From Helicostylum pulchrum (lineage: Eukaryota; Mucoromycota; Mucoromycetes; Mucorales; Mucoraceae), in the NCBI GenBank assembly GCA_025677825.1, contig JAIXMO010000112.1, positions 1 through 26,765 of the forward strand: a stretch of DNA of 26,765 bases, given 5' to 3'. The position numbers were made by a program, and so were the translations under genes. The notes below the pieces were generated by a model. That model made no database searches and had not been told where the DNA came from. It saw nothing but the letters and a program-made list of their open reading frames with translations. Shown one piece after another: positions 20,469-26,765 of this stretch (positions within the stretch are counted from its first letter, which is position 1; each line of letters begins with the position of its first letter).

Positions 20469-22870
20469 ATGACTTATCCTACTGACCCTAAAGGACTTAC
20501 GGGTATAATTTGTTATAAAAATGGGTCTCTGGCCCGAGAATTTATTCGTGAAAGTTATGCTAATGGAAGTCGGGACAAATTTAATGAATATTTCAACAGG
20601 AAGAAAACAATGTAACAAAGAGATACATATCGGATTTTATTATCGGATGACAAGAAATTATTCCATTCGCTAAAGGAATATATGTATCTGAGCAAGGTAA
20701 AGCTGTAAAACAGTTTAAAGATAAAGCAGCGGATGTGGAGTCTCAGTTTACGACAATGAACGTTCGATTACAAAGTATGGCTGTGGGTAAATCTGCAACT
20801 ATTCCTGTCTGCTCTTCTTGCGTTAATCCAGGTCACAAACAAACATTGGACGAGTTTTCGAAAGTAAAATTTGAATGGAAAGTGGAAAGGTTCTCCAGAA
20901 AAGTATACTTGAAATCAATAATCAGAGATGAATATAACCCCAAATTCAGCGATAGGATAATTTTCCTGAGTGCTTATGTAAGAAACATTCTTTTCCGTGC
21001 TCAGATCTTTGTAAACTCATACGTCTGCAATTATTACGAATCAGAGGATTTAAAGGTCATTACTCAAACTTCTAGTACTCTGTTTGCCAGATGATTATGG
21101 GTCTAAAAGTAATCAGAAAAAATTATGATTAACTCTATTGTTCTTTCCTTTGATGATTTCAAACAAAAGCGTCCAAGTATCTTATATCAGCCGCAAAAAG
21201 GTGTTTCTACAAAGGGTCACGGTGATCCACTTTCTGCAGCATACGTTATGGTTGCAACCACCTATATTAACTATATCGTAGGGAATTTTTATAAACACCT
21301 GGTTTACTACTTGTATGTTAAGTTGAAAGTAATTTACGATGCAAGCTTAACCCTATTTATTTTGGTTTTAATGACGCATTATTATTTTTAACATGTAACT
21401 ATAATGATATAAATACAGGATATAACTAAAGGTATCATCTGCAAATTAGCAGAAGAGTATTGTTACAATTACTTTTTAAAGAACACAAGTTATTTGGAGT
21501 GGTCCGAAGAAATCGACTTCATAAGAAAAAAGGTTGATCAAGTTATTTAGTTATGCGAGACTTTGAAGGAAATATCTGTTCACCCTACGTTCTTTTGGCC
21601 GATTTTGAGTTATACTATAAACCAAATTGAACAAGTTAGAGACAACATAAATCAACCGAAAAGCTTTACTTTAACTCCATCCTCGGGTTTACGTTTGCAT
21701 TATATTCTCATTAATTCGAAATCGCTTTATTCTATAACTTTAGTAAAACCAGGTGATAGTTACATACGAATGAAATCTTGCTCAATTCTATAAAGTTTTT
21801 GATTTTCGGATTTAAGAGGTTAGAAACAAATGTATAATTTTATCTTCTCATGGACATAAATATTAATTTTTAAACCATAGTATATACATTAGCGGATTTG
21901 TCAAAAAGTAGTAATCGAGTTAATTTCACTTGTAGTGTACAGTTTAATGGTTCTGAAATAAGCTTTATTTTTGTCAGAAGGAGATAATTTCGCCAACTGA
22001 GGTGGAAACCTGACTTTGCAGTTCAAAAGAAAGATCTTGTTGTGTTACGTAATATTAAACCAATTGAAACTAATATGCCCTCATCCAAAACAGTGGATGC
22101 TGAGCGTATGGATAGTCATGTTACCTACCTTTGGAACATATTAAAACTATTTTAACTTTTACAATTTTAAATATGCACCGTTTAACTTCCATGCATATCA
22201 GGGACGCCAAAAGGGAAAACTGCGAAATTTCCAATATATTATTAAGAGGTGGAAAAAAATATAACAAAACAAAACGGAAAAAACAGCGAAAAATCGAAAA
22301 AAGCAAAAGCAAAAAAGTTACTTTTAGATGGCAGGTTAATAATAAAATTACCTCGGCTTCTTTATAACGCCCACTAACTAATCATGTAAAAGGCTGGCGT
22401 ATAATAAAGATGAACAGAAGAAAAAAGGGTTAAAAGTTCAATTCGGATTTTCTAACAAAGTTCCGTTAATTGTTTTCGGCGACAAGCATACCGTAAAATT
22501 TAAGGGATTAACAAGTGGAGTAATGGGTATCCTTAGAAAGAAGCTACAAAAAGGCAGGTCCTTTACAAGAATGCTATCGTCGATATTAATGAATTTAGGA
22601 AGTTAAAGATATCATTGGCTGCTTTTTTCAAGTGATAAAAAGATCTATTTTTTTTTTTGACGTATAAAATTTAAACTTTCCTCCCATTGTATATTAAGCT
22701 GCAAATCTCGAAAAATACTTGAGAAGTCAATGCTTAGCATATCTCGTTCTATGTGGAGCGGCAACGGAGGACCCACTGTTCTCTGTCGTCAGAAATCGCA
22801 GTAAAAACATCGGAAGATTTGGATATTTACCTGGTAAAGTATTTGAGAAAAGCATTATTTTAAAAAGTTG
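20469..22870 (+). pseudogene. Degenerate TnpB/Fanzor-like (OrfB-type) transposon gene
   Basis: Read with frame changes, a run of protein fragments keeps the order expected for RNA-guided-nuclease-like TnpB/Fanzor proteins that are common in Mucoromycota. An N-terminal piece (20469-20615) is followed by a segment with CSSCVNPGHK (20810-20839), resembling the zinc-knuckle-like head seen in these proteins, and helical fragments at 20735-21094 and 21125-21391. FTLTPSSGLRLHYILIN (about 21664-21717) resembles the conserved strand before the RuvC core, and SVQFNGSEISFIFVRRR at about 21934-21984 the next. VDAERMDSHVTYLWNIL, a Lys-rich stretch, PLIVFGDKHTVKFKG (22464-22508), VDINEFR (near 22579) and a final MLSISRSMWSGNGGPT (22731-22775) follow. 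Many stops and frameshifts make it non-coding. The first RuvC motif region appears deleted, and Asp of the last motif is not visible. Family assignment rests on remembered motif order and could be wrong in detail. Confidence 0.55.
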
Positions 22871-23319
22871 CCTTTTTTGTAACATTCGTGGCCGAGCGTG
22901 TAGTATGTAATTGGGCGTGTGTAGTGAGAAAAAAAAGGGTTTAAGAATGAAATGAGACTTTTCTTTTTTCTGTTTTTTAACTCTGAATCTCTTCAGAAAA
23001 GAGAAACCGTGTACGAGACAGCAATGTAGAGAATAAACGGTAAAATAAACCCAAAGTACACATACTAATAGAATGAAGCCATTTGAAGAGGTTCCAACAC
23101 CTGGATGAAGACGAAGTTTATGAACTTTTCACCAAGGGCGGTATGCTTCCCTGCGGCTGATGTTACCGTGTAAACAATGTTAAAACGGTTGGAACACTTA
23201 GAGAAGAAATTATGGTAATTCCTTTTTATGCGGTAAGTGCTAGCATCAGCCAAAAAAAAACCCCCCATATTTTCTTGCATCTATAAAGAAAGGGGAAACA
23301 GAACATAGGGGGAAACATA
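22871..23319. other. Intergenic region between the transposon relic and dispersed repeat copy 2
   Basis: I see no supported gene. A 71-codon open frame on the minus strand (23065-23280) has no recognisable domain. The stretch contains purine-rich runs and a C/A-rich homopolymer junction (AAAAAAAAACCCCCC, 23252-23266). It may include the 3' remainder of the transposon relic. Confidence 0.4.
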
Positions 23320-23545
23320 CTTCACGGCACTTATCAAGGACGGTCCTTAGCTCAAGCATACCATCACCACACCATCCAACTTTAGCAGCAGAAGCATAAC
23401 GTTAGAGGAGTCAATCAGTGGAAGAAAGTCAATCAGTCGGAAAAAGGTCTACTTTCAAAAAAGTGCCACTTAAAACGGAAGCTCTAACAAAAAACCATTC
23501 ATATATAAAGTCCGTCAGTATACGAAGAGAAGCTGTGCTAGCTAT
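23320..23545. repeat. Dispersed repeat, copy 2
   Basis: Same-orientation partner of the repeat at 1961-2270. Matching blocks are GGCACTTATCAAGGAC...CCTTA (23326-23349) and GGAAGCTCTAACAAAAAACC followed by ATTCATATATAAA (23477-23510). Between them AAGTGCCACTTAAAACGG pairs with AAGTAACCATTTAATATGG of copy 1. The internal GAGCATAATAAT-type array of copy 1 is reduced here to about one unit. It lies about 420 bases upstream of the DTD gene; whether its TATA-like sequence affects that gene cannot be judged. Confidence 0.6.
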
Positions 23546-23965
23546 TATGTATTATTATTATTTATAATTATAAAGAGAGAGAAAGAGGACAACGCTACTT
23601 TATCCATATTGATATATTATTGTTGTCACCTGTACATGTAATATTCGGGGGAAGGTAGACACACTTGTATCCTGTATATCCACTTTCTAACGCCATATTT
23701 ATTTGGGCTGCCATTTGAATACGTGCATTGTCCGTGATAAAATGAACCCCTTTGATATTCTCGTACGTATCCATAGTGTAGGACTCGGCATCAATAAACT
23801 ATATATCCTTTTAATTTGCAATCTGCCTAATTTTTTTAATACATCTCAAATTGGCAGTGAAATGACTGTATTTGAGGTCAAACTCTTAAAAACGTGGTCA
23901 CGTCAACCTGATTACTTCTACTTTGTACCCCGTTCTTTATAAACTTGGGGTTTATAAAAACAAAT
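23546..23965 (+). promoter_or_regulatory. Upstream region of the DTD gene
   Basis: No gene is called. An open frame at 23703-23942 (79 codons) ends just before the DTD start but shows no domain and is rated a chance frame or a relic. The segment 23546-23590 is AT-rich followed by a GAGAGAGAAAGAGGA purine tract. CACCTGTACATGTAATATT near 23629-23647 contains the palindrome TGTACA. A DTD promoter must lie within this stretch, but I cannot point to a clear TATA box. Confidence 0.4.
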
Positions 23966-24651
23966 ATGAGAGCTGTTCTTCAAAGAGTTACGAAAGCAAG
24001 CGTTACTGGTTAGAGAACACCTTTCATACATATTACGAAAAAAAAACTGCAACTAATATTTTGAATAATAGTCGACGATAAAGTAGTGGGTTCTATTGGA
24101 AAAGGTGTTTGTGTTCTTTTGGGTATTGGTTCTGATGACACAGATAAAGATGTCGATTACATGGTGAATAAAATTCTTAATGTTCGCGTTTTCGATGATA
24201 ATGGCGTTATGTGGAAAAAAGGAGTAAAAGACGCTGGCTTAGAATTGCTTTGTGGTAAAAATAAATAAATAAAAACGAATATTTAAATAATCTGACACAT
24301 ATTATTTAGTATCACAGTTTACACTTCAAAGTGTCACAACAAAGGGAAATAAGCCCGATTTTCATAGAGCTATGAAGACTGAGCCTGCCAAATCTATGTA
24401 CGAAGAATTTCTTCAAAAACTAGGAAAAACTTACGATCCGTTAAAAATTCAAGGTAAGATAGAATCACACGTATATTCGATTTTATACTGATCCCTTTAC
24501 TTAGACGGAGAGTTTGGAGCTATGATGATTGTAGATATCTCAAATGACGGTAAGTGCTATAAATGGAAAACAGATATTATTTTTATAACATTTTCTTATA
24601 GGTCCCGTCACTTTAGAGCTAGACTCAAGAAAATTCACTTACAGTATCTAA
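23966..24651 (+). CDS. DTD1: D-aminoacyl-tRNA deacylase (DTD1 family)
   Basis: DTD hydrolyses the ester bond of D-aminoacyl-tRNAs (and mischarged Gly-tRNA-Ala) in the cytoplasm, keeping D-amino acids out of proteins. Five exons: 23966-24008, 24072-24254, 24310-24453, 24505-24549, 24602-24651, giving 154 residues, normal for the family. The start MRAVLQRVTKASVT is the canonical DTD N-terminus. Also present are GKGVCVLLGIGSDD, KILNVRVFDD, the active-site strand SQFTLQ at residues 78-83, KGNKPDFHRAM, DGEFGAMM and the Gly-cisPro motif NDGPVTLELDS near residues 137-147. All diagnostic motifs are intact, so it should be functional. All four introns are phase 1 and split a codon after a G. DTD is the Dtd1/bacterial type, not the archaeal DTD2. 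Yeast's gene is DTD1. Confidence 0.97.
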
Positions 24652-24667
24652 ACCTACCCTTTTAAAC

Positions 24668-24673
24668 AATAAA
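24668..24673 (+). terminator. AATAAA polyadenylation-type signal after DTD
   Basis: AATAAA lies 17 bases after the DTD stop codon, in an AT-rich 3' flank. It matches the canonical signal, but fungal signals are loose and AT-rich DNA makes chance matches common. Confidence 0.4.
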
Positions 24674-25410
24674 CCGCTTACTATTTTTAATCTATTTTAA
24701 AATTTTGTGATTACTACAATACGTTGTTGTACGGGGTTTACATCTACCTTATAACAAACTACCGAATTATATTACATATAACCTATTTAAGACCGAACAC
24801 CAAATAAAAGTATTATTAAATGCTAAGGAGAGCCAGAACAGTAAAAGAGACGATTTATTAAAACAATGCAAAATTTCAATATTTATCCTGAACTAGTAAC
24901 AATAATTAGTACACACTGTGCTATTTGCTCTTATTATAAATCAGAATATTAATACATCTTACAAAAATTCAGTTATAGTATATAGCAAATATACTATAAC
25001 AAGTGCTAAGGCAAATAATAACTCAAATTATTCCATTGCTCCTTAATTTAGTCACTTTATTCCTTATCGACTAATCAAACGTACCTATTCGCAATTTACG
25101 GATGCAGTCAATATACCAGACTTTCCCGTAGATAAGGCAGGTACACGTTATGATGGTATAAGCTATACCTGCTAAGTTTCACCCACAACGAATTATTTGG
25201 AGTTAGTATTGTGTGAATGTAATGAAACACTCACTTCATTATTGATGGAGTAGGAGCTACCAAAGTTTTCTTTATTTATCGAAAGTAATATTATTATTTT
25301 TTTGTATGGGAACCGAAATTCCATTTTTATTTAAAGTCCTTTAAAAGTCTCAATGAGGGGATTAAAAGACTGGTATTTACAAGTCGTCAAACAGACTTCG
25401 ATTACTTTTG
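24674..25410. other. Gene-free AT-rich stretch with small inverted repeats
   Basis: No coding potential is apparent on either strand. It holds a perfect 12-base-pair hairpin (24972-25000) and a second, smaller inverted repeat: GCAGGTA (25137-25143) with TACCTGC (25166-25172), enclosing GGTATA-AGC-TATACC (25155-25169). The right part is the 3' flank of the LINE fragment that reads leftward from about 25836. Confidence 0.5.
24972..25000. repeat. Perfect hairpin: 12-base-pair stem, 5-base loop
   Basis: GTTATAGTATAT (24972-24983) and ATATACTATAAC (24989-25000) are exact reverse complements separated by AGCAA. No T-run follows and no gene end is close (DTD stops about 320 bases upstream), so a terminator role is not supported. 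It could be a small element terminus, a cruciform or chance in AT-rich DNA. Confidence 0.8.
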
Positions 25411-25836
25411 CTATTTGTCGTCGAGTTGCATTTCAGAATTGAGTTGATTCAGAGTTTTTGTGATGACGATCATGATGTTTGCGGAAATAAATGGAGTGCT
25501 ATCAAAGGCGAATCGCCAGTGGGCTCGCCAAATATGAAGAAGAGTACACGCAAATATTTGATACGTACTTAGTTCAGGAAGTGAAGTTATAGTGGAACCC
25601 TTTTCGAAATGATTTGGTAGGGATAACGATAAAATGGAAGGAAGGAGGGCAGATATAGAGGAAGGAGTGCCTGTAGAGGAAATGTAGGATGTAATGATAT
25701 TGAACCATATAAGATTTTTAGAGGGGCAGGCGAAGAGAAAATGATCCACTGTTTCTTCAGATATCGATGTGGACAAACAGAGGAGGCAATTGGGTGATTC
25801 AGTTTTATCGGGAAACACCGCAGCTATTTTAAATCG
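25411..25836 (-). pseudogene. 5'-truncated LINE-type retrotransposon ORF end (zf-RVT domain)
   Basis: An open minus-strand frame of about 140 codons has no start of its own. It contains CLLC, then ETVDHFLFACP and a following LIWFNI, the CxxC...HxxxxC zinc-finger pattern (zf-RVT) found downstream of the reverse transcriptase domain in non-LTR (LINE) retrotransposons. The C-terminal part (YQIFACTLLHIWRAHWRFAF) fits the Trp-rich tail of such proteins. An in-frame TAA lies just upstream (about 25837-25839) and no reverse transcriptase motifs precede it. This is therefore a 5'-truncated copy, as is usual for LINE insertions. Centromeric LINEs of Mucor (Grem-LINE1) are one known family with this general layout, but I cannot assign the copy to it. 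Confidence 0.7.
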
Positions 25837-25854
25837 TTATTTATTTATTTTTGA

Positions 25855-25924
25855 GTAAACAGTCGCTCCAGAACGAATAGTCGCCGATTTCGCAGTAACT
25901 GGTTACTCCTCAGCGTCTGTTTAC
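25855..25924. repeat. Imperfect inverted repeat with a nested palindrome
   Basis: GTAAACAGTCGCT (25855-25867) and AGCGTCTGTTTAC (25912-25924) are reverse complements with a single mismatch. Near the middle AGTAAC-TG-GTTACT (25894-25907) is itself palindromic. The structure abuts the upstream edge of the LINE fragment, so it may mark the insertion junction or be a remnant of a small inverted-repeat element. Confidence 0.65.
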
Positions 25925-26035
25925 CGAGTTTTGAACGAATAAATGATTCGAGCGAATTAAATTAAAAATTTAAAAAAAATCGTTTTATCCGTCGTAAATC
26001 GAATTTATTCAAAAGTCATTCAACTCGCTCGTGGA

Positions 26036-26127
26036 TGAAGTAAACTCGCTTAAAAGCATGTGAATTTGCTCAAGGATAAAGTGAATCCACCCAAAAAAAA
26101 AGTAAATTCGTTCAAGGAAAAAAAAAA
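26036..26127. repeat. Degenerate tandem array, about 21-base unit (GTGAATTYGCTCAAGGATAAA)
   Basis: Successive units read GTAAACTCGCTTAAAAGCAT, GTGAATTTGCTCAAGGATAAA, GTGAATCCACCCAAAAAAAAA and GTAAATTCGTTCAAGGAAAAAA. A partial related unit (CAACTCGCTCGTGGATGAA) precedes them. Each is 20 to 22 bases long with clear positional similarity, so this is a short diverged minisatellite. Confidence 0.65.
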
Positions 26128-26765
26128 AAAATTACCTTGTTCGTTTAAATATTACGAATAAAAAAAAATTACTTTCCTTTAAATAAACTTGTCATCTTAA
26201 AAAACTACTCATCCATGGATAAAAAAAATTTCCAGTGACTATCTAAGAATCATACATATTTAAAGTTATATCTGGTATAGAGTCTTTTTATACCGCTTTA
26301 GGTCAGGTCGTTTTTGTACAAGCTATATACCAGCTATAAGATCATTTGCTTCTTTTTTAAACAGTAACTCAATTTCAAAAAAAAAAACTATATACGCCAC
26401 AGAGATTTAAGTATATATACCCTAAAACCTTCTTTGAGCAGTATTATGTCTATTGTCACTCTCAGCCTTCTAACTCTTTCAGTTTTTCTTTTATTCGGTC
26501 GATCAGTGCAATGAATAGAAGGCGGTAATGTTTTCTTTTCTTTATTGTAAACAACATGTTGATGGCTAAATAAAAAGAAAGATTAAAGCTATGAAAGTTA
26601 ATCGAAAGATCTCAATGCCAATGTCGGTCAGCTCATTTCGTCAAGGAATCAAGGCTTCAATATAGCAAAGGGTTCCAGTGGGTTTTTTTTTCTGAATGCT
26701 TGTTCTTATTAATATCAATTCTAAGGTGCAAAAGGTGCAAAAGAGTGGGGTTTTTTCCTAACTTT
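26128..26765. other. Gene-free AT-rich right end
   Basis: No supported gene is seen on either strand. TATA-like strings (about 26412-26420) and T/A homopolymer runs are present, but no coding exon could be joined to them inside the window. They could belong to the promoter of a gene to the right or simply reflect base composition. The direct repeat AAGGTGCAAAAGGTGCAAAAG lies near 26724-26744. Confidence 0.4.

Noticed and set aside
23703..23942. Plus-strand frame of 79 codons immediately upstream of DTD
   Set aside because: No recognisable domain and not joinable to the DTD start, which has a canonical N-terminus of its own; may be a transposon relic but cannot be supported.

Overview
The window is nuclear DNA from a filamentous fungus, most likely an early-diverging Mucoromycota/Mucorales species. 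The reasons are AT-rich intergenic DNA, many short introns (about 50 to 80 bases, GTAAGT-type donors, T-rich with CTAAC/CTAAT-like branch points), clear eukaryotic housekeeping genes, and relics of transposon families that look like those of Mucoromycota. The species cannot be named from sequence alone. Gene models below were built by joining exons by eye and checking that reading phase is preserved at every junction.

Layout, left to right. (1) 1-630, minus: the first two exons of a DED1/DDX3-type DEAD-box RNA helicase that runs off the left edge. (2) 631-5594: about 5 kb with no recognisable gene, holding degenerate short tandem arrays, a dispersed TATA-containing repeat and small hairpins. 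(3) 5595-8350, plus: a 7-exon, 771-residue protein with acidic SUMO-interacting-motif-like segments, a Myb/SANT-like domain and a C-terminal WD40 propeller. (4) 8555-15895, minus, convergent with the previous gene: a 4-exon gene for a giant (2391 aa) low-complexity protein with about 16 Ala/Gly-rich hydrophobic segments between charged disordered linkers, internal tandem duplications and nine RRxS phosphorylation-type sites. (5) 16782-19832, minus: an 8-exon BRE1/RNF20 orthologue (histone H2B ubiquitin ligase) with a C-terminal RING and an N-terminal Gln-rich tract. (6) 20469-22870: a frameshifted, stop-ridden relic resembling a TnpB/Fanzor-like (OrfB-type) transposon gene. (7) 23320-23545: second copy of the dispersed repeat. 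(8) 23966-24651, plus: an intact 5-exon D-aminoacyl-tRNA deacylase (DTD). (9) 24652-26765: gene-poor, with a perfect hairpin, a 5'-truncated LINE-type reverse-transcriptase tail on the minus strand and a short degenerate tandem array.

The intact genes serve translation (DED1, DTD) and chromatin (BRE1, possibly the Myb-WD40 protein), but nothing here suggests a dedicated operon-like system. The most unusual element is the giant repeat protein, whose alternation of short hydrophobic Gly/Ala segments with long disordered linkers suggests a scaffold or membrane/organelle tether. I cannot assign it to a known family.
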